NCBI GenBank assembly: GCA_001303955.1
Contig: LJUP01000035.1
Coordinates: 1 to 32,357 of the forward strand
Reading direction: 5' to 3'
Length of the DNA: 32,357 nucleotides
Source: Bacteroides sp. SM23_62
Lineage (GTDB): Bacteria > Bacteroidota > Bacteroidia > Bacteroidales > SM23-62
The notes beneath the pieces are model-generated. The model was not told where the DNA came from. It was given only the letters and a program-made list of their open reading frames with translations, and searched no databases. The position numbers were made by a program, and so were the translations under genes. How positions within the stretch are numbered: position 1 is the first letter of the stretch; each line of letters opens with the position of its first letter. Positions 1 through 9,541 of this stretch are shown one piece after another.

Positions 1-244
1 AGAGCCTTATGGCAAAAGTTGTGTCGCCCAGCAGAAACCTGGCAATATTGGCAAACACGGCTATCGATGGCGGTACTGAATGGTACCCCCAGGCCAGGTG
101 GTTTCCCAGGTCAATGTACATGAATGCATCACGCTGCAATTCATAATTGGTATTGGTCAGGAGATGAAGGAGCAATTTGACAACGCTGAAAAGCAGGACC
201 ATCCACCAGGTCCTGATCCATGCGGACGCTGAAAGTCTGTACAT
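1..244 (-). CDS. GT39/PMT-like membrane glycosyltransferase, N-terminal part
   Basis: Translating the minus strand from an ATG at 242-244 gives 81 open codons that run off the left edge. The N-terminus is basic and followed by one hydrophobic segment (about residues 14-28). Then come a charged Q-R-D motif, LGNHLAWGY, a PP dipeptide and LLGDTTFAIRL. This arrangement is typical of family 39 (ArnT/PMT-like) glycosyltransferases, integral membrane enzymes that move a sugar from a polyprenyl-phosphate donor to an acceptor outside the membrane. The usual R-D-E is R-D-A here. The gene lies 46 bp downstream of the M48-like gene on the same strand, so they may be co-transcribed. The catalytic C-terminal part lies outside the window, and the acceptor cannot be inferred. 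Confidence 0.78.
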   Translation of the reverse strand, partial: MYRLSASAWIRTWWMVLLFSVVKLLLHLLTNTNYELQRDAFMYIDLGNHLAWGYHSVPPSIAVFANIARFLLGDTTFAIRL

Positions 245-290
245 GGTGAGCAGGATTTATACCTGCAATTTATTAAAAATAAGGTAAGTA

Positions 291-1622
291 TCAGCGTTTT
301 TGCATAAGCTGGTCACATTTGATAAGCATGCGGTTGGCCCAGGTCAGGTTCCTGCCGGGTGGCATGTTTGACATTTCCGATACAGCTTCTTTGTAGGTGA
401 CAAAGACTTCCCTGGCCTCGGCTACTTCACCCAGCCGGATCAGGATCAGTCCTTTTTCCGCCAGGGCCTCCACAAAATCAAAATCATGCATGGCCAGTGC
501 CGTATTGATAAGACGCAAAGTCTCCGCATTGCTCTGATAAGTGTTTGACAGTGTCCTTGTCAGCTTGGCCCTGAGCAGGTAATCCTCCTCATTGGCTATC
601 CCCAGCCCGAATACCCGGTCCATATACCTCATGGCCTGGTCGTAGTTATGGTGATGATATTCCTGCCAGGCGGTCAACGACAGGGCTGAGGATATGTTGA
701 TCATATATTCTTTGTCCGGAAGAAATTCAAAATCTTCCCGTTGCTGTAATGCATACATGAATGCTTCGCTCAGGTCTTTTGCCCGTTGTTTCTGTTCGCT
801 GCTGAAATCAGCACCGGTAGATTGCACGATGGCATAGGAAATGGCCGCAGCCGAAAGTCCCGTTAATACCAGGTCCGCGGTATGAAAATCCGTACCATAC
901 CTGATATTGCTGAATTCCATGGCAACTGCCGAAGCGATGGTTGCGAAGGCTGTCCAGAACTCTGCGGAGCGCTCGTTGCGGATCTCCATGGTCAGGTTCA
1001 TCAGGTTATGGTCCAGTACCACATGAGCCGTCTGTTCCGACAATATGGTCAATAATTCCTGCTCACTCCTGGTTTTGGCCAGCATCCCTGTAGTGATCAC
1101 AATCGTACCGTTGTCAAAGGTAAAAACCTCAGGTTTGATGGCCGTAATCATCAGGATATTGAGCCGTGATGGTATTTCTTTTATCAGGGCCTTTGGATGG
1201 ACAATCAGCATCAGCTGCCGCAGGTAGTCCTCCAGGTATTCATCCCGGAAAACCAGGCCGTTGATCTCCATCTGGGAGGCATACTCATAGAAGTCGTCCC
1301 TTAAGGTTGACCGGAGATCTGACTGCCATCCTGTGGCATTGATATGGGAAGACTGGTTCTCCAGCCAGACCACCTGCCAGTAATCTAAATCATCATCCAG
1401 TAATGCTAACTTGGCAGAAGAAACATATTTTTCATTGAATCCGGTGCCAATCAGATAAAATGACTTGCCATACGAGTTTTTTTTGAATCCGAAAATATCT
1501 ACCGTATCCCCGGCACTGTACCCGTTGATATTTTTTAATGCGATGCCTTTGTAATTGGACTGCCCGAAGAAACATTGAAGGCTGATAAAAATGATGGTGG
1601 ATGCAGATATTAATGTTCTCAT
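291..1622 (-). CDS. Secreted M48-peptidase-like protein with degenerate zinc site
   Basis: This 443-residue protein starts with a signal peptide (hydrophobic residues 4-20). Residues 165-205 match the M48 metallopeptidase core: a NGTIVITTGMLAK strand-helix is followed by LSEQTAHVVLDH. In active M48 enzymes that stretch is LxHExxHVxxxH. Here the first zinc His is Glu196 and the catalytic Glu is Gln197, and only His200 remains. Further on, SSEQKQRAKDLS (about 274-285) aligns with the usual EADxxG helix, with Arg280 in place of the third zinc-ligand Glu. Residues 305-440 look helical and TPR-like. The family normally degrades or handles envelope proteins in the periplasm. Loss of both zinc ligands and the base suggests a non-catalytic, binding or chaperone-type member. 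That is inference. No clear TAnnTTTG promoter is visible upstream. Confidence 0.8.
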   Translation of the reverse strand: MRTLISASTIIFISLQCFFGQSNYKGIALKNINGYSAGDTVDIFGFKKNSYGKSFYLIGTGFNEKYVSSAKLALLDDDLDYWQVVWLENQSSHINATGWQSDLRSTLRDDFYEYASQMEINGLVFRDEYLEDYLRQLMLIVHPKALIKEIPSRLNILMITAIKPEVFTFDNGTIVITTGMLAKTRSEQELLTILSEQTAHVVLDHNLMNLTMEIRNERSAEFWTAFATIASAVAMEFSNIRYGTDFHTADLVLTGLSAAAISYAIVQSTGADFSSEQKQRAKDLSEAFMYALQQREDFEFLPDKEYMINISSALSLTAWQEYHHHNYDQAMRYMDRVFGLGIANEEDYLLRAKLTRTLSNTYQSNAETLRLINTALAMHDFDFVEALAEKGLILIRLGEVAEAREVFVTYKEAVSEMSNMPPGRNLTWANRMLIKCDQLMQKR

Positions 1623-1794
1623 GAGCGGTTTGCATTAAGGTTGGTTTCGAGTCTTGAATTTACCTGTTAATCTACCTCAAATTTCAAGCCAAAAAAACGC
1701 TAAATATCTGATATGACAGCAAATAAGCGGGAAAGATCCTGGCTTTCACACAGGGCCGTATTTTGCGTATCTTTAAAGGATTGATCAAAGCATT

Positions 1795-4700
1795 TTGTCG
1801 GGACTAACCATATACAAAGCATCGGCAGGATCAGGCAAGACCTTTGCCCTGGCAAAGGACTATATCAGCCTGGTGATCCAGGATCCTGAAATATTCAGGC
1901 ATATACTGGCGGTCACCTTTACCAACAAAGCCACAGATGAGATGAAGAGCCGCATCCTGGAGGAGTTATACCGCCTGGCATCCGGGGTGGATTCCTCCAT
2001 CAGGACTGAAATCATTGAGCAGCAAAAACTGGAAAGCGGGGAAGTCAGTGCCAGGGCAAGGATCATCCTGGAAACCATCCTGCATAATTACGCCCGCTTC
2101 CATATTGAGACCATTGACCGGTTTTTCCAGCGTGCCATACGTTCCTTTACCAGGGAAATAGGGCTGGCTGCAGGGTATGAGCTGGAGCTGGATGCACCCC
2201 GTATATTATCAGAAGCGGTAGACATGATGCTGGATGGCCTCGACCAGGATCCTGAATTGCAGCAATGGTTTGTGGATTTCGCCAGGGACAAGGTGCTGGA
2301 GGGCAAACACTGGAACCTGAAAAATGACCTGCTGGTGCTGGGTGCGGAATTGAACAATGAACGGTTCCAGGAAAACAGTACGGATCTGGTTGCGCAGTTA
2401 TCTGATAAGGACGGCTTCAACAGGTTCCGGTCAGCATTGAATACCATCAGAAGAGGTTTTGAAAAAGGGCTTGATTGCATTGCCAGGGATGCCCTGAAAA
2501 TAATGGAAGAGGAGCAACTGGACGTGAGTGATTTCAAGGGAGCATATGGAGTCGGATGGTTTTTCAGCAGGATCCTGCGAGGAGATTACCGGGTGCCCTC
2601 AAACACCATCAAAAACGCTGTGGATACACCCGAGAATTGGTACGCCAAGGGATCTGAGGCCAGGGACAGCATTTTGACGGTCTATGAAAGGGGCATGAAT
2701 GACCTGCTGAAACAGGCAGTCAATCAGTATGAGCGTGATTTCCGCCGCTACAAAACAGCCGATGCTGTCGGGAGATTCCTGTACACCCTGGGCATACTGA
2801 CGGATATTTCTGCCAGGATGCAGGACTATACTCGGTCACAGGGGATTTTCCTCCTGTCTGATTCCGCCAGGTTTCTTTACGGGATCATTGCAGAGAATGA
2901 AGCACCTTTTATCTATGAGAAGGTGGGCAATTATTTCCTTCATTTTATGATCGATGAGTTCCAGGATACATCCGGACTCCAGTGGAAGAATTTCAAGCCC
3001 CTTATTGACAATAGCCTGGCTTACAACCATAGATGCCTGATTGTGGGTGATGTAAAGCAGTCCATATACCGGTGGAGGAATTCTGACTGGGAGATCCTCA
3101 GTGAAGTGATCCCCCGGGCATTCAATCCCGCTCAAACGGAAGAAAAGGAATTGCAGCATAATTGGAGGAGCCGGCGCAACATCGTTGCCTTTAACAATGA
3201 TTTTTTCACCGCATCCAGAGAGGTACTAAAGGATTTCTTCGGAACGGAAAGTGAGTACGGTGACCGCTATCCGCAGAAAATTGACAGGGCTTATGCGGAT
3301 GTGATCCAGTTGGTGCCTGATCTTCCGGATAAGGAAGGCGGCTGTGTCAGGACAAGCATGATACGGAATGAGAAGGGAGGGGATTGGAAATCCACTGTTC
3401 ACGAAAAGGTAATAGGGCTCGTTGAACAATTGCAGGACAGGGGATTTGGCCTTTCCGATATAGCTATACTCGTCAGGACCAAAAAGGAGGGAAAAGAGAT
3501 CTCGGATGCCATACTCCGGCATAAAAGCCTGCACCCGGGATCGGGGTACAGGTATGACATGATCTCCAATGAATCATTGTTTCTTATCACTTCCTTATCC
3601 GTAAGGATCATTACCGGTGTACTGAAATATCTCACCCGGCCTGGTGACCTGATCAACCTCGCCCAGCTGGTTTATGAGTACCGGCGGTATACTGAGGGTC
3701 ATCTTGCCGAATTTGATTTTTCAGGGACCGGGACCGCTGAACTGCCCAGAGCATTTAAGGATAATATTGACACCCTGCGATACCTGACCCTTACAGCGTT
3801 GATTGAAAGGATAATCCGCCTTTTCTCTTTGCATGACCGTGAGGAGGAAACACCCTATCTCATTGCGTTCCAGGATATCATTCTGGATTACAGCCGGAAT
3901 CATCCGGCGGATATCAATTCATTCCTTTCCTGGTGGGATGTGCATGGAGAGGAATTGGCGCTGACCGTGTCGGAGGACCAGGATGCCATCCGTGTGATGA
4001 CCATTCATAAGGCCAAGGGACTTCAGTTCCCCGTGGTGATCATTCCTTATTGCCACTGGTCCTTTGATCACCGGGGATTGAATACGCAGATCCTCTGGTG
4101 CAAGCCGGAGGAGTCCCCGTTCAACCAGTTAAGCCTCCTGCCGGTGAAATACTCCTCGTCCCTCAGGGATACCTATTTCGAGCAGGAATACCATGCAGAG
4201 CGTTTCCGTGTATATGTCGACCACCTGAACCTGATGTATGTGGCATTTACAAGGGCGATGGAGGGATTATTCATTTTTGCGCCATTGCCCGCCAGGGAGA
4301 AATTGACGGATGCGGCTGACATGCTGCATAATGTGCTCGGAAGCCATACGGATGATCCGCCTGCAGGAGTTCAAATGGAGGACACAGGCCCGACGTGGAC
4401 ATGGGGAGATTTTGACACCATGGGGAGGACAAGAGAAAGGGAAGAGGCAGCACAATTACTGATCCGGAAACTCTGCAGCCATGAATTCAGCAGCAAACTT
4501 CGTCTGCAATACAGGGGAACAAGTTTTTTCGATACCAGGGCTGAACAACGCATTCACCAGGGGAACCTCATGCATGAACTGTTCTCCAGGATCCGGTCAT
4601 CCAGTGATATTGACAAAGCGATTGAGGCCGTCAGGAAGGCGGGGATGATTGAAACAGCTGATGCTGAAAAACTGAGAGGAGAAATAATCGGACTGATCCA

Positions 4701-4971
4701 AAACAATGATGTCAGGGATTGGTTTGATGGAAGCTGGAGGGTAATTGCCGAGCAGGATATACTTACCCCGGGGGGAGCATTAAAACGGCCTGACCGTGTC
4801 ATGCTGAAGGACGATCAGGTAATCGTAGTGGATTACAAGTTCGGTAAAGAGCAATCCGCCGGCCACCGGACCCAGGTCAGGAAATATGTGGATATGCTGA
4901 AACAAATGAATGTTGGAAAGGTGAAGGGATTCATCTGGTATGTGAACCTTGGGGAGGTGATGGAAGTATGA
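1795..4971 (+). CDS. addA: AddA-like UvrD-family helicase/nuclease
   Basis: This 1058-residue superfamily 1 helicase with a C-terminal nuclease is the AddA-type subunit of a double-strand-break resection complex. Visible motifs are Walker A ASAGSGKT (9-16), TFTNKATDEM (motif Ia), DEFQDT (387-392, Walker B), GDVKQSIYRWRN (about 419), NWRSRRN (about 456), TIHKAKGLQFP (about 737) and YVAFTRA (about 814). A PD-(D/E)XK nuclease is marked by Asp1000, Asp1013 and Lys1015 (DYK), with an upstream GNLMHE histidine. The TTG at 1795 is chosen because the SGLTIYKASAGSGKT start follows directly and an in-frame TAA sits at 1774. Its TGA stop overlaps the next ATG. It is shorter than Firmicutes AddA (about 1200 residues), as I recall is usual in Bacteroidota. 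RecB-like is an alternative name, but the AddB-like partner nearby favours AddA. Confidence 0.9.
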   Translation: MSGLTIYKASAGSGKTFALAKDYISLVIQDPEIFRHILAVTFTNKATDEMKSRILEELYRLASGVDSSIRTEIIEQQKLESGEVSARARIILETILHNYARFHIETIDRFFQRAIRSFTREIGLAAGYELELDAPRILSEAVDMMLDGLDQDPELQQWFVDFARDKVLEGKHWNLKNDLLVLGAELNNERFQENSTDLVAQLSDKDGFNRFRSALNTIRRGFEKGLDCIARDALKIMEEEQLDVSDFKGAYGVGWFFSRILRGDYRVPSNTIKNAVDTPENWYAKGSEARDSILTVYERGMNDLLKQAVNQYERDFRRYKTADAVGRFLYTLGILTDISARMQDYTRSQGIFLLSDSARFLYGIIAENEAPFIYEKVGNYFLHFMIDEFQDTSGLQWKNFKPLIDNSLAYNHRCLIVGDVKQSIYRWRNSDWEILSEVIPRAFNPAQTEEKELQHNWRSRRNIVAFNNDFFTASREVLKDFFGTESEYGDRYPQKIDRAYADVIQLVPDLPDKEGGCVRTSMIRNEKGGDWKSTVHEKVIGLVEQLQDRGFGLSDIAILVRTKKEGKEISDAILRHKSLHPGSGYRYDMISNESLFLITSLSVRIITGVLKYLTRPGDLINLAQLVYEYRRYTEGHLAEFDFSGTGTAELPRAFKDNIDTLRYLTLTALIERIIRLFSLHDREEETPYLIAFQDIILDYSRNHPADINSFLSWWDVHGEELALTVSEDQDAIRVMTIHKAKGLQFPVVIIPYCHWSFDHRGLNTQILWCKPEESPFNQLSLLPVKYSSSLRDTYFEQEYHAERFRVYVDHLNLMYVAFTRAMEGLFIFAPLPAREKLTDAADMLHNVLGSHTDDPPAGVQMEDTGPTWTWGDFDTMGRTREREEAAQLLIRKLCSHEFSSKLRLQYRGTSFFDTRAEQRIHQGNLMHELFSRIRSSSDIDKAIEAVRKAGMIETADAEKLRGEIIGLIQNNDVRDWFDGSWRVIAEQDILTPGGALKRPDRVMLKDDQVIVVDYKFGKEQSAGHRTQVRKYVDMLKQMNVGKVKGFIWYVNLGEVMEV

Positions 4972-5924
4972 CTCCGGCAGGCAGGACATATAGCTGGGGA
5001 CACCAGAGACGCTTCAACAGCTATCCCGAATATTTCAAAAAGAAATTCGGCGGACGGGTTCAGAAACTCTCCCTCGATGCCGGGTTTACCTGCCCTAACA
5101 GGGATGGGAGCAAGGGCAAGGGTGGTTGTACATTCTGTAACAATAATGCCTTCAATCCGGCTTACTGCCAGCCGGAAAAATCCATCTCGGTCCAGATCGA
5201 TGAAGGCATTGAGTTTCATAAAAAACGGTACCGGCGAACCGATAAATACCTGGCCTATTTCCAGGCCTATTCCAATACCTATGCTGAAATTGAGGTATTG
5301 AGGGAAAGGTACGAGGAGGCCCTCGGGCGGGATGAGGTGATCGGACTGGTCCTTGGTACCCGGCCTGATACCGTAGATGCTGAGATACTTGATTATATAA
5401 AGTCATTGACGAAGGACCATTATGTGGTTATTGAATATGGCATTGAATCCTGCTATAACAGTACCCTGGAACGGGTGAACAGGGGACATTCCTTCGAGGA
5501 TTCCCTGCGGGCCATTGAGATGACCGCATCAAGGGGGATCAGGCAGGGAGCCCATTTCATTATCGGCCTCCCGGGTGAATCGGTTGGTGAGATCCTGGCC
5601 GGGATAAGGACCATATCAAGATTGCCCATCAATAATATTAAATTCCACCAGTTGCAGATCGTCAGGAATACCATGATGGCAAGGCAGTACAGGATGGATC
5701 CGGAAGCGTTCAGGATTTTTGAGCTGGAAGAATACCTTGAGCTGATGCTAATGATCCTGGAACTGCTCAATCCGGAATTTGTCGTCGAAAGGATTGCTGG
5801 GGAATCGAATCCGGGATATTTGTTGAGTCCCTCCTGGGGACTCAGATATGACCAGGTACTGAATAAGTTTGAACAGATGCTTGCTTCGGAAGATACCTGG
5901 CAGGGAAAGCGTTTTAGCCCATGA
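4968..5924 (+). CDS. Radical SAM protein, YhcC/TIGR01212 type
   Basis: This 318-residue radical SAM protein carries the cluster cysteines in the spacing C42-x11-C54-x2-C57, within TCPNRDG...GGCTFC. That is the variant of the YhcC-like family (TIGR01212), not the classic CxxxCxxC. Further family marks are GTRPDTVD, the EYGIES segment, HFIIGLPGE (glycine-rich SAM-binding region) and NNIKFHQLQIV. The chemistry and substrate of this family were not known to me. The gene is inserted between the AddA-like and AddB-like genes: its ATG overlaps the addA stop (ATGA) and its own stop overlaps the next ATG in the same way. Translation of the three is therefore probably coupled. Whether it serves the repair complex or is a passenger cannot be told from sequence. 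Confidence 0.9.
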   Translation: MTPAGRTYSWGHQRRFNSYPEYFKKKFGGRVQKLSLDAGFTCPNRDGSKGKGGCTFCNNNAFNPAYCQPEKSISVQIDEGIEFHKKRYRRTDKYLAYFQAYSNTYAEIEVLRERYEEALGRDEVIGLVLGTRPDTVDAEILDYIKSLTKDHYVVIEYGIESCYNSTLERVNRGHSFEDSLRAIEMTASRGIRQGAHFIIGLPGESVGEILAGIRTISRLPINNIKFHQLQIVRNTMMARQYRMDPEAFRIFELEEYLELMLMILELLNPEFVVERIAGESNPGYLLSPSWGLRYDQVLNKFEQMLASEDTWQGKRFSP

Positions 5925-8785
5925 AACCATTTTTAAAGGAAATTGCAGAAGAATTATTCACATTGTATGGTGAAAGGATGGAGGAGCTGTGCCTGGTCTT
6001 TCCGAACCGCAGGGCAGGTTTGTTTTTCAATAAATACCTCGGGGGATGTCTCACAGGACCCGTCTGGTCTCCTTCCATATATACCATACAGGACCTGATG
6101 GCAGGCATTTCCGATCTGGCTTATGCGGATGAACTGGAACTGATCAGTGAATTGTTCAGGGTCTATACCGGGGTCCGGGGCAGGGAGGAGAGCTTTGATG
6201 ATTTCTATTACTGGGGAGAGGTGATGCTTGCTGATTTCGATGATGTTGACAAGTATATGGTCAGGGCCGCTGATCTGTTCCGCAACCTGGCCGACCTGAA
6301 GCAGATGGAGGATGGCTTCCAGTACCTTTCGGAACAGCAAATAGAGCTGATTCAGCGGTTCTGGGGACATTTTTCAACTGATCGGCAGAGTGAACAGAAG
6401 AAACAATTCATTGAAGTATGGAATATTCTCCATCCGGTCTATGACCGGCTGAGAGAAAATCTGCTTGGGAAGGGGACAGGTTATGAAGGGATGATTTACC
6501 GGAATGTCGCCGAAAGGATAAAGGAAGGGGAAACCCTCAACCTGCCCGCATCAATCATCGTGTTTATCGGTTTCAATGCCTTGAATCCATGTGAGGAAGT
6601 CCTGTTCAGATCCCTTGCCGACGCTGGAAAAGCAATGTTTTACTGGGATTTTGATAATTACTACCTGGAGAATGAGATGCATGAAGCTGGCCGGTTTATC
6701 AGGAAGAACCTCGATAAATACAAAGACTCAGGGCACCGGATCAGCCATGATAATATGCTGAAGTCCGGTAAGCAGATAGAGGTATATTCCATGCCGGGCG
6801 GTAGCGGACAGGCACAGCTGATACATCGCATTCTTGGGCAGGCCCGGCAATCAAAAGCACCAGGGGAAGAAACGGCCATCATCCTGGCGGATGAGGAATT
6901 ACTCATCCCTGTCCTGCATGCCCTGCCTGAAAACCTGGAGGAGATCAATGTAACCATGGGATTTCCGGTGAAAGCAGCCCCTGTTTTCAGCCTGATCGAA
7001 CATCTTATTGCACTGCAACGAAATATCAGGGAATGGAAAAATGATACCATCAGGTTTTATTATGCGGATGTACTGGCTGTATTGCAGCATCAATACATCC
7101 TGACGTGCGAGCCCGCAGATGTAAGGGTGATCGTAAAGGAGATCCATGAAAAAAACAGGATCTATCTCAGTACCGGGGACCTGAAAAAGAATGATCTGTT
7201 TATCCATGTCTTCAAAAAACTCGGGAACCCTGAAGATATCGCGGATTATCTGATGAGCATCCTGGAATACATAACCCGTTCGGATGATGGGGAAAGTAAT
7301 GCGGTACCTGCCCTTGAACTGGAATTCATCTACAGGGTATATACCAGGATCAAACGCCTGAAAGATGTGATCAGCCGCCTGGACCTTAGTTTCACCCTGC
7401 CTACATTTCTGCGACTGTTCCATAAGATCCTCCAGCGGACAAGCATACCTTTCTCAGGTGAACCGCTTTCGGGGATACAGGTAATGGGTGTCCTGGAGAC
7501 CCGTGTCCTGGATTTTGACAGGATCATCCTCCTCTCCATGAATGAAGGCGCTTTCCCAAAGACCAGTACCAGTGCAAGTTTTATCCCCCATAACCTGAGA
7601 TTCGGATTTAATCTCCCAACCCTTGAATACCAGGATGCCATCTATGCTTATTATTTTTACAGGCTGATTCACAGGGCACAGGAAATATCCCTGGTCTATA
7701 ATAATCAAAACGAGGGATTGAATACCGGAGAGAAATCGAGATATATCCATCAACTCCGGTATGAACCGGCATTTGAGGTCCGGGAATATTCCGCCGGTTT
7801 TGATCTGCAGTCCGGGCAGATCCCTCCGATTCATGTCAGAAAGACCGGACCGATCATGGATGAACTACTGAATTATGCTGCCGCTGTCGAAAATGGACAT
7901 TATTTTTCGCCCAGTGCACTGAATAGCTTGATTGATTGTACTTTGCGCTTTTATTTCAGGTATATTGCCGGACTCAAAGAGCCGGATGAGTTAAAGGAAG
8001 AGGTTGACCCGGCCTTGTTCGGAACCCTTTTACATGAAAGTATCAGGAAGATCTACGGGGGACTGGAAAATCCTATCCAAAAGGCAGATATTGAATCTGT
8101 CGTTAAGGATGCCAAAGGGGTAAGAAAGGCCATCAATGAAGCCTTTGCAGAGGTATGGTATAAAAATAGGACAGGCGTTGAACCGGAAGGCAGGAACCTT
8201 GTCATCAGGGAAATCATCTTCACCTACCTCCAGAAGATCATGGAAAGGGACCAGGAATACTGCCCGATCAATATATACAGCCTTGAAAAACCTTATTTTA
8301 CTGGACTGGCATTCGAATCATCCGGGCAAAACCATACGGTTAAAATAGGGGGCAAGATAGACAGGATAGATGAATCCGGCGGGATGTACCGGGTGCTTGA
8401 TTATAAGACCGGTGCCGGTGAAATGACCTTCGAATCCATACAGGATCTCTTTGAAGGGGAACAGAAGAACAGGAACAGGGCAGCTTTCCAGACATTCCTG
8501 TATGCAAAGGTGTTTGCGTCCCACATCGGCATGAAGGAGGCTAAAATAATGCCGGGCATTTACCTGATCAGGGATATTTATAGCCAGGATTTCAATTACA
8601 TATTCCGGATGGGGCCCCCGAGAAAACATATCCCCATAGAGGATTACTCAAATTTTGATGAGGTTTTTACAGAGCATTTGCGGGCCTTGCTCTCAGCCCT
8701 TTACGACCCGGAAGTACCCTTTCAGCAGACAGCCGAGGAAGAAAATTGCAGGAACTGTCCATACAGGGGAATATGTCACAGATAA
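5921..8785 (+). CDS. addB: AddB-like PD-(D/E)XK nuclease subunit
   Basis: This 954-residue protein pairs with the AddA-like helicase. The N-terminus reads LVFPNRRAGLFFNKYL. I see no Walker A motif there, so the helicase-like half is probably a non-ATPase scaffold. The C-terminal nuclease has Asp814, Asp827 and Lys829 (LDYKTG). It also has four cysteines in the AddB/Cas4-type iron-sulfur layout: C673 in front of the nuclease, then C943-x2-C946-x5-C952 at the very end. LFGTLLHESIRKIY supplies the motif-I histidine. The partner role is to cut one strand and recognise the end during recombinational repair. The ATG at 5921 overlaps the preceding TGA. The gene ends 28 bp before the convergent trmD stop, and I see no hairpin in that gap. 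Confidence 0.88.
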   Translation: MKPFLKEIAEELFTLYGERMEELCLVFPNRRAGLFFNKYLGGCLTGPVWSPSIYTIQDLMAGISDLAYADELELISELFRVYTGVRGREESFDDFYYWGEVMLADFDDVDKYMVRAADLFRNLADLKQMEDGFQYLSEQQIELIQRFWGHFSTDRQSEQKKQFIEVWNILHPVYDRLRENLLGKGTGYEGMIYRNVAERIKEGETLNLPASIIVFIGFNALNPCEEVLFRSLADAGKAMFYWDFDNYYLENEMHEAGRFIRKNLDKYKDSGHRISHDNMLKSGKQIEVYSMPGGSGQAQLIHRILGQARQSKAPGEETAIILADEELLIPVLHALPENLEEINVTMGFPVKAAPVFSLIEHLIALQRNIREWKNDTIRFYYADVLAVLQHQYILTCEPADVRVIVKEIHEKNRIYLSTGDLKKNDLFIHVFKKLGNPEDIADYLMSILEYITRSDDGESNAVPALELEFIYRVYTRIKRLKDVISRLDLSFTLPTFLRLFHKILQRTSIPFSGEPLSGIQVMGVLETRVLDFDRIILLSMNEGAFPKTSTSASFIPHNLRFGFNLPTLEYQDAIYAYYFYRLIHRAQEISLVYNNQNEGLNTGEKSRYIHQLRYEPAFEVREYSAGFDLQSGQIPPIHVRKTGPIMDELLNYAAAVENGHYFSPSALNSLIDCTLRFYFRYIAGLKEPDELKEEVDPALFGTLLHESIRKIYGGLENPIQKADIESVVKDAKGVRKAINEAFAEVWYKNRTGVEPEGRNLVIREIIFTYLQKIMERDQEYCPINIYSLEKPYFTGLAFESSGQNHTVKIGGKIDRIDESGGMYRVLDYKTGAGEMTFESIQDLFEGEQKNRNRAAFQTFLYAKVFASHIGMKEAKIMPGIYLIRDIYSQDFNYIFRMGPPRKHIPIEDYSNFDEVFTEHLRALLSALYDPEVPFQQTAEEENCRNCPYRGICHR

Positions 8786-8813
8786 ACTGATCATTGTATA
8801 CAGGAAAAGAGAC

Positions 8814-9497
8814 CTAAGGGCGATCATGCAGTAAGTCTGGCCTTAGCTTCTTGGTTCGTTCCAGGGATTGCTCAAACTTCCATTTTTCAATCTCAGCGGC
8901 ATTGCCTGACAAAAGTATATCAGGCACTCTCCATCCCTTGTAGTCAGCCGGTCGTGTATATACCGGCGGGGCCAGCAGTCCGTCCTGAAATGAATCTGTA
9001 AGTGCCGAGGTTTCATCAGAAAGTACACCGGGAATTAACCGTATGATGCAATCGACCATCACTACAGCTGCAAGTTCTCCACCGGTCATTACATAATCCC
9101 CTATGGATAGCTCCCTGGTAACCAAATGGTCCCTTACCCGTTGATCGATACCCTTGTAATGACCGCACAGGAAAATAAGATTTTCACAGGTCGATAGCTG
9201 GTTGGCCGTATGCTGGCGGAATGGTGCTCCATCCGGAGTTGTATATATAATTTCCTGGTATTCACGTTCTCTGGTAAGGGCATCGATGGCATCGTCAATG
9301 GGTTGTATATTCAGCACCATGCCAGCATCACCGCTGAAAGCATAATCATCTATCTTTTTATGTTTGTCCTTTGAGTGATCCCGCAGGTTATGGATATGCA
9401 CTTCTGCCAGGCCCTTGTCACGGGCCCTTTTGATAATGGAATGATTTACCGGACTATCCAGGAGTTCCGGAACACCCGTAATGATGTCGATTCTCAT
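8814..9497 (-). CDS. trmD: tRNA (guanine37-N1)-methyltransferase TrmD
   Basis: TrmD methylates N1 of guanosine 37 next to the anticodon, using SAM bound in a trefoil knot, and so prevents frameshifting. The signatures are [12 protein letters not shown] (usually GHYEGID), [12 protein letters not shown] and [13 protein letters not shown], followed by the C-terminal [19 protein letters not shown] place the start at the ATG at 9495-9497 ([13 protein letters not shown], 227 residues), the usual N-terminus of the family. The open frame extends 20 codons further upstream, but that extension has no family likeness. It would also run over a near-consensus -7 box (TATTTTTA on the minus strand, 9514-9521). 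The gene is convergent with the AddB-like gene and divergent from the DUF349 gene. Confidence 0.95.
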   Translation of the reverse strand: MRIDIITGVPELLDSPVNHSIIKRARDKGLAEVHIHNLRDHSKDKHKKIDDYAFSGDAGMVLNIQPIDDAIDALTREREYQEIIYTTPDGAPFRQHTANQLSTCENLIFLCGHYKGIDQRVRDHLVTRELSIGDYVMTGGELAAVVMVDCIIRLIPGVLSDETSALTDSFQDGLLAPPVYTRPADYKGWRVPDILLSGNAAEIEKWKFEQSLERTKKLRPDLLHDRP

Positions 9498-9513
9498 TGA
9501 TCCTGATTTTTTG

Positions 9514-9521
9514 TAAAAATA
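9514..9521 (-). promoter_or_regulatory. Probable -7 box for trmD
   Basis: On the minus strand this reads TATTTTTA, one mismatch from the Bacteroidota -7 consensus TAnnTTTG. It lies 16 bp upstream of the ATG at 9497. No TTTG -33 element is visible at the expected distance. Confidence 0.35.
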
Positions 9522-9541
9522 GTGAACATACTTAAAAAAAC

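Noticed and set aside
2088-2537. 149-codon minus-strand ORF within the addA-like gene
   Set aside because: It is Ser-rich and motif-free, and lies wholly opposite a conserved helicase gene.
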